DNA from: CANNDT01 sp945876205
GTDB lineage: Bacteria > Acidobacteriota > Vicinamibacteria > Vicinamibacterales > UBA2999
Length of the DNA stretch: 25,785 nucleotides
Direction of reading: 5' to 3'
NCBI GenBank assembly: GCA_947503365.1
Contig: CANNDT010000064.1
Location: 1-25,785 of the forward strand
The notes beneath the pieces were generated by a model. That model was not told the origin of the DNA. It made no database searches and saw only the letters and a list, made by a program, of their open reading frames with translations. The position numbers and the translations under genes are program-made. Positions 1 through 8,130 of the stretch are shown here, one piece after another. The number at the start of each line of letters is the position of its first letter. The stretch's first letter is position 1.

Positions 1-49
1 TCCACGCCAGTAGCATGAGCAGCGCAAGCGTCAACCGGCGTTCGCTCAT
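1..49 (-). CDS. N-terminus of a secreted or membrane protein, cut by the window edge
   Basis: Only about 16 codons are visible. They read MSERRLTLALLMLLAW, a basic n-region followed by a hydrophobic stretch as in a signal peptide or first membrane helix. The ATG (49-47) overlaps the TGA of the upstream DUF6152-like gene as ATGA, the same coupling seen at 1442/1439 in this operon, which supports the start. The function cannot be read from so short a piece; it is the next gene of the TonB-receptor operon. Confidence 0.5.
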   Translation of the reverse strand, partial: MSERRLTLALLMLLAW

Positions 50-447
50 CGTTCGAGGGCCTCATCCGGTAGCAGACCCCAGCTCCAGCCGTCCTTCGGC
101 CGGCGGAATGTCAGCAGCCGCACCCGATGGTCGTCGGCGTTGCGGCCGGGGTTGCCGCTGACGACCACGAAGTCTCCCGGCTTCAGCGTGTCCCGGCTCA
201 CCTTGCCACTGAGCTGCGCCGGCGAGCCCCACTCGACGACGTAGCGCACCATCGAGCCGTCCTTCTCCTTCACCATGAGGTGCACGTAGGAGTGCGGGTT
301 GCGCAGCAGGAACTGCACCAGCTCCCCTTCAATGGTCACCGACACGTCCTCGACGTAGGTCGCGGCAAACGAGTGATGCGCGGAGAGCGGCGCGCAGAAG
401 AGCACGAGGGCGGCGGCCGCAACCATTCCACACAGATAACGCTTCAT
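46..447 (-). CDS. Small secreted DUF6152-like protein
   Basis: A 133-residue protein with a signal peptide (residues 1-23, cut probably after LSA) and a mature chain that would begin His-His-Ser-Phe. The body has the features of DUF6152: an N-terminal HHSF, a central RNPHS motif (about residues 53-57), W78 within VVEWGSP, and a C-terminal small beta domain with LKPGD and VSGNPGRN. The ATG at 447 follows an AGGAGG ribosome binding site by 6 nt, so the start is secure. It lies 23 nt after the 'DLTGVW' gene and overlaps the next gene by 4 bp. The molecular function of the family is not established; export to the periplasm is inferred from the signal peptide. A paralogue sits at 14197-14637, also next to a 'DL(S/T)GVW' gene, so the two proteins may work together. 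Confidence 0.8.
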   Translation of the reverse strand: MKRYLCGMVAAAALVLFCAPLSAHHSFAATYVEDVSVTIEGELVQFLLRNPHSYVHLMVKEKDGSMVRYVVEWGSPAQLSGKVSRDTLKPGDFVVVSGNPGRNADDHRVRLLTFRRPKDGWSWGLLPDEALER

Positions 448-470
448 GCACTTCCTCCTGGTATCAGGAC

Positions 471-1442
471 TCATCGGGACGACAGCGGCTTTCCGCCCGT
501 GGTGCAGCTCAGATTCGGGGCGGCCTGCGGACGGCCCTGCGCTTCGATCCACCCGCAGCAGTACCGCGTGCACGCCGCGGGTATCTGGTAGGTATCGTTC
601 ATCTTCTTGCGGTACTCCGGATATGTCGTCTCCGCGTGTCCGAGCGCCGCCTCCTGCGGAACGTGGTAGGTCTCCGACATGAACGGCAGGTTCCGGTTTG
701 CGCCCGGCAGGTAGTGCGGTACGACACCCGTATCCTCGAACCGCGGGACCTCGGTGCCGGAAAAGCACGGGGTGAAGGCGTTCTGGTTGCCGTTGGGATC
801 GAGCTGCCAGGTCCGGCTGACCACGAGGGGCTCGGTGAGGAACACCGGGTCCTCCTGGATCGTCACGATGGTCAGCAGGTTGTCGTGCCGCGTGAAATGC
901 GCCACGACGGTCGCCTGATCGCTCGCGGGGATCCCGTTTCCCCTGCGGGTGTACCCCTCTTTCAGGTGCGTGGTGTAGGTGGTCAGCGTGCGGCCTTCCC
1001 ACTTGCCCGTCGTGAAGCCGGCGAAGGAGTGCACGGCATTCGGCGACGGATGCGGACGGCCATCCATCCAGATCGTCATGCCCACGCGCTCGGGAGAACC
1101 ACTGAACCTCAGCGCGCTGACCCGCCCCGCTGTGTCCACTTCGCTCCAGATCCACAGGCCCTGCGGGAGAAACGATGCGGCCTGGGGCGGGTTGTACAGG
1201 CACTGCCGCTCGAGCATCGAGTACACCGACGGGTCGTATCTGAGGGCCTTGGCGCGCGCCTCGTCGTTGAGCGGCACGCCGGTGTAGTCCACCAGGTCCG
1301 AGCCGGGACCGCGATCGATGTAGTCTTCGTGCAGGCGCGACGCCCACACGCCGGTGAGATCGACTTGCGCCGACGCCGGCACGCTCACCAACATCAACGC
1401 ACCGAGCGCAGCGGCCACGTGAACGACGCTGATGCCCTTCAT
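471..1442 (-). CDS. Secreted 'DLTGVW' protein of unknown function
   Basis: A 323-residue protein with a signal peptide (1-25, ending PASA) followed at once by VDLTGVW. It contains a conserved-looking block DGRPHP...FTTGKWEGRTL near residues 125-150 and several cysteines, clustered at the C-terminus (AACTRYCCGW, then LSC). The ATG at 1442 overlaps the upstream MBL-fold stop codon as ATGA, implying translational coupling. It is clearly homologous to the protein at 14648-15358, which shares DL(S/T)GVW, DGR(A/P)HP and STG(R)W-type motifs. I do not recognise a catalytic signature. Proteins of this kind are common next to DUF6152 genes in Acidobacteriota-like genomes, but I know of no demonstrated function. 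The cysteine-rich end suggests an oxidised, disulfide-stabilised exported protein. Confidence 0.75.
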   Translation of the reverse strand: MKGISVVHVAAALGALMLVSVPASAQVDLTGVWASRLHEDYIDRGPGSDLVDYTGVPLNDEARAKALRYDPSVYSMLERQCLYNPPQAASFLPQGLWIWSEVDTAGRVSALRFSGSPERVGMTIWMDGRPHPSPNAVHSFAGFTTGKWEGRTLTTYTTHLKEGYTRRGNGIPASDQATVVAHFTRHDNLLTIVTIQEDPVFLTEPLVVSRTWQLDPNGNQNAFTPCFSGTEVPRFEDTGVVPHYLPGANRNLPFMSETYHVPQEAALGHAETTYPEYRKKMNDTYQIPAACTRYCCGWIEAQGRPQAAPNLSCTTGGKPLSSR

Positions 1443-2458
1443 GACCCGCCCTTGCTGCCCTTGAGGCCGGTGTACACGGCCTCGACGAACTTGTCCGTGG
1501 TCCACGTGCCCGCATCCGATCCGTAGCGCGTCCGGTATCCGGCCGTCGGGTTGGCCGCCTTGACCTGCTCGATCGTCATCCCCTTGCCGATTAGGTCCTG
1601 GATCGTGTCGCGGACGATGGTCACCATGTCGCGATACTCGACCAGGTCTGCCTGATCCGCGACATGCCCGCGCCCTGGCACCAGCATGGTGCGATCCTCG
1701 TGCCACACGAACGGCATCGGGGGGATCGTCAGGTCGATCAGGCGGTTCAAGGCGTTGATCTCGCCCTGGATGCTGCCACCGCGCTCGAGGTCGATGACGG
1801 GAAAGCGGCGCAGATCGACGATGTCGCCGGCGACGATGACGTCGGCCCGCCGGAACATCACGATGCTGTCGCCATCGGTGTGCGCGGCCGGCATGTGCAT
1901 GATCTGGATGCCGTCGCCGTTGAGATACATCGATCGCTGTCTGGCCGTGAACGTCTCGGTGGGCCACGCCTCCGCTCCAAAGGCCGTCCCTCCGCTCATG
2001 CGCAGCAGTATTTCCTCGCGCGCGAGGATCGTGGCCCCCGTCGCGCCGACGTTGAACGCCGCGCGATTGAGCGTGACGCCCGCGGCCGACAGCGCCGCGT
2101 TGCCGCCAGCGACGTCGGCATCGTCGGCGGTGTTGATGATGTAGCGAATCGGCTTCGGGGTCAGCGCCTTGACGGCCGCCAGCACCTTGTCGGCCATCGC
2201 CGCCGACCCGCTGTTGACGAGGATCGCCCCTTCGGGGCCGACCTGCACGACGACGTTGCCACCGGCGCCGACGATGGCAAAGATGTTCGGCCGCACCTCG
2301 ATGGTCTCGAGCGCATCGCCCGAGGCACCCGCCTGGGCGGTGAGACCGGATTCCCATACCGGGGCCGCGAAGAGCATCCCCAGTACCGCGAGCGTCGGGA
2401 TCAATGCCGAGGCGAGTGTGCGCGCACCCATGACTCTGAAATCCGAGGGTCCCACCAT
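1439..2458 (-). CDS. Secreted metallo-beta-lactamase-fold protein with a degenerate zinc motif
   Basis: A 339-residue protein (or 330 if it starts at the ATG at 2431, which gives a cleaner signal peptide beginning MGARTLASAL). After the export signal it has the MBL order of elements: a first beta sandwich with LVNSGSA (80-86), the position of the HxHxDH motif (109-120, NTADDADVAGGN), then AAHTDGD (H193), VVAGDIVD (D212) and GRGHVAD (H265). In active homologues the first motif reads like NTHxHxDHxGGN; here three of four metal ligands are gone (His to Ala111, His to Asp113, His to Val116) and only Asp115 remains. The later His/Asp ligands are kept. Neither start has a good ribosome binding site. 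It lies 11 nt after the TonB receptor stop and overlaps the next gene by 4 bp. It is probably catalytically altered or a binding protein; compare the intact MBL enzyme at 24766-25668. Confidence 0.8.
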   Translation of the reverse strand: MVGPSDFRVMGARTLASALIPTLAVLGMLFAAPVWESGLTAQAGASGDALETIEVRPNIFAIVGAGGNVVVQVGPEGAILVNSGSAAMADKVLAAVKALTPKPIRYIINTADDADVAGGNAALSAAGVTLNRAAFNVGATGATILAREEILLRMSGGTAFGAEAWPTETFTARQRSMYLNGDGIQIMHMPAAHTDGDSIVMFRRADVIVAGDIVDLRRFPVIDLERGGSIQGEINALNRLIDLTIPPMPFVWHEDRTMLVPGRGHVADQADLVEYRDMVTIVRDTIQDLIGKGMTIEQVKAANPTAGYRTRYGSDAGTWTTDKFVEAVYTGLKGSKGGS

Positions 2459-2469
2459 GCGGTCACGCG

Positions 2470-5400
2470 CTAGAAGTTCAGCTGTGCGCTGAACCGGATC
2501 AGCCGCGCGTCCATGATCAGTGTCGGGACCCTCCAGGATCCGCCCGGCGTGAACGAGGGATTCTCCGTCTGCACGGCACTGGTGTTCATCGCGTTGAAGA
2601 CATCGATGCCGGCCTGGAGCCGTCTGCCCTGCAGCGTGATGACCTTCGCGATGCGCAGGTCGACCTTGTTGATCCGATCGCCGAACATGGAGCCGGGCTC
2701 GACCAGGTTGACCGTGACGTTCGGGGCACCCCCGGCGAGCGGCCGCCCGAGAGAGGGCGCGACCAGTGCCGCCGGCACGACGTAGCGGGCCTGGACACCC
2801 GGGCCGTTGACCGACTGAAACGTGCCGGCCACCTGCACCTTGACGACGGGAATGGTGTAGGCCGCCAGCGCCTTCAGCTGCGTCGTCCCGGTGATGTTGC
2901 CCGCGTTGTCACCGACCGTGCCGTACGACAGCTTGCACTGGCTGGCGGACAGGAGCGAGGCCGCGGACGAGAGTCCGGCAAACCCGACGATGTTGCTGAG
3001 ATCACCCGGGTTGTCGAGCTTCGACGCGACGTCGCACAGGTTCACGGCCGTCCGCCCCCAGCTCCAGCCGCCCTGGAGGGTCAAGTCCTTCGACGTGCGG
3101 GAGGTCGCCGTCAGATCGACGCCGTCGAAACGCTGCGTCATCTTCCCGTAGTTGGATGCGGCGGTCACCAGGTTGTTCACCTGTCCGAACTTCGCGGGAT
3201 TGACGTCGTACAGATCGTTGAGCGTCACGCCGCCGCCGGGCAGGCGCGGATCCGACGCCGACACCGAGAACCTGCTGAAGTCGCTCGGGGACACGGCCAG
3301 GTTGTCCGTGACCATGAAGTTCCCGTACCAGCGGCGGAAATATCCCAGGTTGATAGCCACGCGTGGCAGGATCTCGTGGGTGACCTCGGTTGAGAACTCC
3401 CAGTTGTACGGCCTGACGCCCCAGCCGCTGAGAATTTCGGGGTCGTAATTGGTCTGGACCCGATCGGTGCCGAACAGCTGGTTCGCCACGGCCCCGCACT
3501 CGCCGTTGGCGGCGGGGCTCCGAAGGCTGCAGTCGGGCACATAGTCGCGGTTCGCGTCGGTCCACGTGCGCGAGGTCGTCGTGGCGATGCGTCCCATCTT
3601 GCTCACGCCCGTTCCATAGATGCTGCCCGTCCCGTCCTGGGCGAGTACGTACTTGCCCACGCGCACCTTGAACGCGGTCTTTCCGGTCCCGAACACGTCG
3701 TACGCGAGCCCGGCGCGCGGCGTGACGTCCTTGAAGTGGACGGGGCTCTCGGCCGGGTAGCTCGAGGCCGAGGTAAACAACGTCGCCGGCAACTCGCTCG
3801 CCGGGAATTTCGTCGCCTGCTGGTCGTATCGAACGCCCCACTGTAGTGAGAGCCGCCCGGCCGTCCAGACGTCCTGTGCGTACAAGCCGACCACATCGAA
3901 CTGCGTGTTCGGGTTGTACGGGTAGGCGAACTGCGTGAGCTGATTCGGCACGCCGGCGCGGAACCGGAAGTTCAAGCCCGTCGAATAGAAGGCGACGGCC
4001 TGCCGCATGTAGCTGTAGGTGGCGCCCACCTTCATGTTGTGACTGCCCGTCACGTAGGACAGGGCGCCATGGTTGTGAATCGAGAGCCACGACACGGAGC
4101 GGCTGTTGTGGCCGCGGTAGGAGAGGCCGGGAATCAGACCGGCCTGCTCTGTGACCCGCGTCAGCCCGAGGCCCACTTCATCGTTCCGGAAATTGTCCTC
4201 TCGCAGCATGTAGCTGCTCGTGCCCAGTTCCGCCAGCACCCGGGAGGTCAGCGGCGCGCGCCAGATGACCTGACGCGTCCGGTTCGGCGACCCGGCCCCC
4301 TTGGTGGTCGCCTCGATGCTCTGCACCGCCGTGCCGCCTCCGGTGCAGTTGATGCAGCGGTACTGCTCGTCCCACAGGAAGTTGATCTTGTTGCGCTGGG
4401 ACGCCTGCCATGTGGTCCGGAACGAGCCGACCCTGTACACCCCTTCCGTCGTCGCCTGCTGGCTGAGATCGGGGTCGAAGGTCCACGCGTTGGGGTTGCC
4501 CGCGTTCTTGTTCACGTACATCCCGGCCACGTGGTTCTGGTAACCGTTGTACCGCGCGGTCGTGTAGAACCACAGCTTGTCCCGCTTCAGGGGACCACCG
4601 AAGCCGCCGGTCACGTCCCAGAGCTTGTCCACGGTGTTCACGTTGGGGAGGCCGCGGGCCGTCAGGTCGGCCGTGTGGTTGTCGGCCTGCAGCGCGCCGG
4701 TCGTGCCGGCCGAGAACAGCTGCCCCGAATACCGATTGCCCCCTTCGCGGGGGATCACGTTGATGGTGATGCCGGCGGTCTGCGCCTCGCCGAGTCCGCC
4801 GGAGGTGCTGACCACGACCTCCTGCGAGTTGACCGTGTCGAGTACCGACATGGTGTCGTGCCCGCCTCCCTTGGCCGGCGGCGCCACGTTGGCCCCGTCG
4901 ATCATGATGCGGCCGTCGCTCACGTTGCTGCCGTGCACCGAGATATCGGTTGGCGAGTCGCCGCGCGATCCGCCGACGTCCTGCGCACCACCGACCACCA
5001 CACCTGGAAGAGCGGAGAGAAGATTCTGATACCGGTTGCCGGTCGGAATCGCGTCGATCACCTCGCGCGTCATGGTCTGCTGCCGCCGCGCACTCTGGAC
5101 GTCCACCATCGGCGTTTCGCCCGTGACGGTGATCGTCTCTTCAAGCCCGCCAACGCGCATGTCGGCGTTCACCGTCGCCGTGAACGTGCCGGCCAGCTCG
5201 AGCCCCGCACGCTTGACGGTGGAGAAACCGGGCAGCGTGAACGCGACCGCGTAGGTCCCCGAACGCAGGTCGACGATTGAGTACTGACCGTTCGCATCGG
5301 TCGTGACCGACCGCACCTTCTCGATCAACGCGGGGCTGGACGCCTCCACGGTCACACCTGGAAGCACCGCGCCCGACGTGTCCTTGACCACGCCGCTGAT

Positions 5401-5493
5401 CGTCGCCTGCGCGGATGCAGACGAGACGCCCACGAGGATGCCGGCCAGTACGCTGATCGTCGCTGCGAACCAGGCGAGTCGAAACTGAATCAT
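2470..5493 (-). CDS. TonB-dependent, Oar-like outer-membrane receptor
   Basis: A 1007-residue protein with a signal peptide (1-28, ending ASAQ), a carboxypeptidase-regulatory-like beta domain (about 29-112, with TISGVVKDTSGAVLPGVTV and TDANGQY), a TonB box-like/plug region (about 118-240, with ITVTGETPMVDV, IPTGNRYQNLLSALPGV and RIMIDGANV) and a long beta-barrel ending in the aromatic-terminated SAQLNF typical of outer-membrane proteins. The size and order match the Oar-like receptors abundant in Acidobacteriota. The substrate is unknown. A CxxC pair (C380, C383) and further cysteines lie in predicted barrel or loop regions. The ATG follows AGAGG at 7 nt. It is the first gene of the operon that continues to position 1. 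The 175-nt upstream region contains a perfect TTGACA on the minus strand (5543-5538), but no good -10 lies 17 nt downstream, so the promoter is uncertain. Confidence 0.93.
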   Translation of the reverse strand: MIQFRLAWFAATISVLAGILVGVSSASAQATISGVVKDTSGAVLPGVTVEASSPALIEKVRSVTTDANGQYSIVDLRSGTYAVAFTLPGFSTVKRAGLELAGTFTATVNADMRVGGLEETITVTGETPMVDVQSARRQQTMTREVIDAIPTGNRYQNLLSALPGVVVGGAQDVGGSRGDSPTDISVHGSNVSDGRIMIDGANVAPPAKGGGHDTMSVLDTVNSQEVVVSTSGGLGEAQTAGITINVIPREGGNRYSGQLFSAGTTGALQADNHTADLTARGLPNVNTVDKLWDVTGGFGGPLKRDKLWFYTTARYNGYQNHVAGMYVNKNAGNPNAWTFDPDLSQQATTEGVYRVGSFRTTWQASQRNKINFLWDEQYRCINCTGGGTAVQSIEATTKGAGSPNRTRQVIWRAPLTSRVLAELGTSSYMLREDNFRNDEVGLGLTRVTEQAGLIPGLSYRGHNSRSVSWLSIHNHGALSYVTGSHNMKVGATYSYMRQAVAFYSTGLNFRFRAGVPNQLTQFAYPYNPNTQFDVVGLYAQDVWTAGRLSLQWGVRYDQQATKFPASELPATLFTSASSYPAESPVHFKDVTPRAGLAYDVFGTGKTAFKVRVGKYVLAQDGTGSIYGTGVSKMGRIATTTSRTWTDANRDYVPDCSLRSPAANGECGAVANQLFGTDRVQTNYDPEILSGWGVRPYNWEFSTEVTHEILPRVAINLGYFRRWYGNFMVTDNLAVSPSDFSRFSVSASDPRLPGGGVTLNDLYDVNPAKFGQVNNLVTAASNYGKMTQRFDGVDLTATSRTSKDLTLQGGWSWGRTAVNLCDVASKLDNPGDLSNIVGFAGLSSAASLLSASQCKLSYGTVGDNAGNITGTTQLKALAAYTIPVVKVQVAGTFQSVNGPGVQARYVVPAALVAPSLGRPLAGGAPNVTVNLVEPGSMFGDRINKVDLRIAKVITLQGRRLQAGIDVFNAMNTSAVQTENPSFTPGGSWRVPTLIMDARLIRFSAQLNF

Positions 5494-5668
5494 CTCGATA
5501 CCTCTTGTCTACGGGACCTCTCGTGAATCCCGAGCGGTGTCAACCGCGGAGGGAGTGTAGTAACTCGGCTTCGGCGGCGTGTGACGAGTTGTGTCATGGG
5601 AGATCGGGGGGGGACGAGGGTCGCGGCGACAGCGTGTGTCAGGTTGGGTCAGGGATCGATGGACGGCC

Positions 5669-6634
5669 TCAGGGAGACAGCTCGCGCTCGCGATAGTAGC
5701 GGGCAGCGCCCGGATGGAGAGGAATCGGAGTGGCCGCCCCGACCGACGCATCGAGCCACTGCGCGAGCGCCGGGTCGACGGCCGCGCCGTCGGGCGCCTC
5801 ATACAACGCTTTCGTCAGGCGATACACCAGGTCGTCAGCCAGGTCGACCCGGCACAGCAGGACCGCGTTGACGCCGATCGTGACGACCGGGATCGAGAGC
5901 TCCCGGTACGCGTCGGCGGGAATCACCATGGCGCTGTAAAAGGGGTACTGGCGCAGCATCTGATCGATCGGAGTGCCCTGCAACGGCAGCAGGCGTCCTC
6001 CGCCCGCAAGTGCCGCCTGGACCGGCGACGAGGGCGCCGTGCCCGGCACGAAGAGCGCATCGAGGCGACCGGCAAGCAAACCGGCTATTTCCTCATCCAG
6101 CGGGAGGGTGGGCGTGGCGAGCGCGTTGGGATCGAGCCCGAACGCTCTCAACAGCAATTCCACTGTCAGGTTGGTTCCGGAACCGGGGTATCCGAAGCTC
6201 GCTTTCCTTCCCCGCAGGTCCTCGATCGTGCGCACCACGGATCGCGGCCCCACGAGAAAATTCACGGGCGAGCGCTGCAGGAGCGCGATGGCCCGCAGGC
6301 GCGAGAAGGGGGCCGCCTGACCCGGCAGCTGTCCGACGAATGCGGCATAGGCCACGTTGGCAAACGAGAACCCGACGTCAACCTGACCGTGCTCGAGCAC
6401 GCCGACGTTCTCCACGGTGCCCAGGCTCGTCAGCACCTCCGGGGCGAGGTCGGGCAACGCCGCGCGGTACGCGCTGGCCAGCGCCTCACCGGCTGCCGAG
6501 AGCGCCCCGGCCGGCGGGCCGGTCGTGATTCGGATGGCGCGTGGAACGGACGGCGGCAGCGGTTCGCTGCACGCCATGAGGCCCGCGGCGATCAGGCAGA
6601 CGCCGAAGAGACAGGGGCGCCGAGCCGGTGACAT
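5669..6634 (-). CDS. TAXI-family TRAP transporter solute-binding lipoprotein
   Basis: A 321-residue protein starting with a lipoprotein signal (LMAC, lipidated Cys22). It has a TAXI-type periplasmic-binding fold: IRITTGPPAGALSAAGEALA near residues 34-53, ENVGVLEHGQVDVGFSFANVA around 94-115, and the domain-2 block LRGRKASFGYPGSGTN around 144-160. TAXI proteins bind small organic acids such as glutamate or C4-dicarboxylates for TRAP transporters. No membrane subunits (DctM/DctQ) lie in this window, so it is either an orphan receptor or works with distant partners. The start has no useful ribosome binding site; a TAGCAT box sits 6 nt upstream (6646-6641), suggesting leaderless initiation. It is divergent from the DUF721 gene with only 22 nt between start codons. 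Confidence 0.88.
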   Translation of the reverse strand: MSPARRPCLFGVCLIAAGLMACSEPLPPSVPRAIRITTGPPAGALSAAGEALASAYRAALPDLAPEVLTSLGTVENVGVLEHGQVDVGFSFANVAYAAFVGQLPGQAAPFSRLRAIALLQRSPVNFLVGPRSVVRTIEDLRGRKASFGYPGSGTNLTVELLLRAFGLDPNALATPTLPLDEEIAGLLAGRLDALFVPGTAPSSPVQAALAGGGRLLPLQGTPIDQMLRQYPFYSAMVIPADAYRELSIPVVTIGVNAVLLCRVDLADDLVYRLTKALYEAPDGAAVDPALAQWLDASVGAATPIPLHPGAARYYRERELSP

Positions 6635-6640
6635 CCTTCA

Positions 6641-6650
6641 ATGCTATCCT
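6641..6650. promoter_or_regulatory. Overlapping divergent -10 boxes for the TAXI and DUF721 genes
   Basis: The plus strand reads TATCCT at 6645-6650, 6 nt before the GTG at 6657. The minus strand reads TAGCAT at 6646-6641, also 6 nt before the ATG at 6634. The boxes share two bases and the layout is symmetric. Neither gene has a Shine-Dalgarno sequence. The spacing places both expected transcription starts at or next to the first base of the start codons. No convincing -35 is seen. Confidence 0.5.
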
Positions 6651-6656
6651 CGGCGC

Positions 6657-6935
6657 GTGGAACCAGTACAGCGGTTCATGCCCGATGCCCTCGCGGCCCT
6701 CCTCCGGAAAGCTCCGCTCTCTCCAGAAAAGATCGAGTTCGCCTGGCGCGCGGCGGTCGGGCCGTCGGTCGACAAGGTCACGACCATCGAGTTGAAGGCG
6801 CGCGTCCTGCACGTGCGCGCGAAGGACCCGGCGTGGCGGCGTGAAATCGAGCGATCGGCGGGCATGATCCGGTCGCGGCTCAACGGCCTGCTCGGCGACG
6901 ACGTCGTGCGGCACATCGACGTCCGGCTCTCCTGA
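6657..6935 (+). CDS. DUF721 / DciA-like protein
   Basis: A 92-residue protein of the DUF721 family. It has an N-terminal helix (MPDALAALLRKA), then a small alpha-beta domain with FAWRAAVGPSVDKVT and a basic, tryptophan-containing segment (KDPAWRREIERS). The family includes DciA, the loader of the replicative helicase DnaB in bacteria lacking DnaC-type loaders; some members have only this KH-like domain. The GTG at 6657 is chosen because a TATCCT box ends 6 nt upstream; an ATG at 6678 is the alternative. The next gene, a thiolase, starts 10 nt after its stop, so the two are probably co-transcribed without an evident functional link. A role in replication is inferred from the family only. Confidence 0.75.
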   Translation: MEPVQRFMPDALAALLRKAPLSPEKIEFAWRAAVGPSVDKVTTIELKARVLHVRAKDPAWRREIERSAGMIRSRLNGLLGDDVVRHIDVRLS

Positions 6936-6945
6936 CACAGCGACT

Positions 6946-8130
6946 ATGCAGGACGCGGTCATCGTCTCGGCGGTTCGGACGCCTACCGGCAAATTTCTCG
7001 GTTCCCTCAAAGGCTTCAGCGCAACCGACCTTGGCGCGCTAGTGGTGCGCGAAGCGGTGCGGCGCGCGGGAATCGATCCGGGGATCGTCGACGAGTGCAT
7101 CATGGGCAACGTCGTGTCGGCGGGGCTCGGACAGGCACCGGCGCGGCAGGCGGCGCTTCGCGGAGGGCTGGCGGACCACGTCGCCGCGTTCACCATCAAC
7201 AAGGTGTGCGGGTCGGGACTGAAGGCGGTGATGCTGGCGGTTCAGGGCATCGCCACCGGCGACATCGAGATCGCCGTGGCCGGCGGCATGGAGTCGATGA
7301 GCAACTGCCCGTACCTGCTGCAAGGTGCCCGCGAAGGGTTGCGGATGGGCAACGGCCCGCTCGTGGACTCGATGATCAACGACGGCCTGTGGTGCTCATT
7401 CGAGCAGTGCCACATGGGCAACGCCGGCGAGGTCGTGGCCGACGAGTACGGGATCGCCCGCGGTCCGCAGGACGCCTACGCGGCTGAGAGCCACCGCCGC
7501 GCCGCGGAGGCCACCGCCGCCGGACGGTTCACGGCGGAGATCCTGCCGATCGCGATTCCCCAGAGGAAAGGCGACCCGATGTTGTTCGATCGGGACGAGT
7601 CGATCCGCCCGGACACCACGGTCGAATCGCTGGGCGCGCTGCGTCCCGCCTTTCGGAAGGATGGGACGGTCACGGCCGGCAACGCCCCGCCGGTCAACGA
7701 CGGCGCCGCAGCCCTCGTCGTCATGTCAGCCGCACGGGCCGCGCAACTGACACTCACGCCGATGGCGCGGATCGTGGGCCAGGCGACGAGCGGGCTTCCG
7801 CCGAAGTACGTGCTGATGACCCCGGTCGAGGCTGTTCGCCGCCTGGTCGAGAAAGTGAAATGGAAGATTGAGGACGTGGACCTGTTCGAATTGAACGAGG
7901 CGTTCTCCGTGCAGGCCATCGCCGTGCTGCGGGACCTCGGTATCGATCCCGCCAAGGTCAACGTCAACGGCGGCGCCGTGGCCATGGGTCACCCGATTGG
8001 CGCAAGTGGCGCGCGTATTCTGACGACGCTGCTCTACGCGCTCGAGCAGCGAAATCTGAAACGCGGCATCGCCACGCTCTGCCTCGGCGGAGGCAATGGC
8101 GTGGCTGTGGCTATCGAGCGAGCGTCGTAA
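6946..8130 (+). CDS. Acetyl-CoA C-acetyltransferase (thiolase)
   Basis: A 394-residue protein of full thiolase length. It catalyses thiolytic cleavage or Claisen condensation of (aceto)acetyl-CoA in fatty-acid or ketone-body metabolism and PHB-type pathways. The catalytic residues are visible: nucleophile Cys88 in NKVCGSGLKAV, the NEAF motif, His349 in GHPIGASGAR and Cys379 in CLGGGNG. The pattern is that of the AtoB/PhaA group rather than FadA trifunctional partners, but substrate chain length cannot be decided from sequence alone. It starts 10 nt after the DUF721 gene with a weak ribosome binding site. Its last 20 bp overlap tail-to-tail with the FAD-Rieske gene on the other strand. Confidence 0.95.
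   Translation: MQDAVIVSAVRTPTGKFLGSLKGFSATDLGALVVREAVRRAGIDPGIVDECIMGNVVSAGLGQAPARQAALRGGLADHVAAFTINKVCGSGLKAVMLAVQGIATGDIEIAVAGGMESMSNCPYLLQGAREGLRMGNGPLVDSMINDGLWCSFEQCHMGNAGEVVADEYGIARGPQDAYAAESHRRAAEATAAGRFTAEILPIAIPQRKGDPMLFDRDESIRPDTTVESLGALRPAFRKDGTVTAGNAPPVNDGAAALVVMSAARAAQLTLTPMARIVGQATSGLPPKYVLMTPVEAVRRLVEKVKWKIEDVDLFELNEAFSVQAIAVLRDLGIDPAKVNVNGGAVAMGHPIGASGARILTTLLYALEQRNLKRGIATLCLGGGNGVAVAIERAS

Noticed and set aside
5515..5543. TonB receptor promoter from the perfect TTGACA on the minus strand
   Set aside because: The hexamer 17 nt downstream is GAGGTC, with no -10 resemblance at acceptable spacing, so the -35 match alone is not enough.
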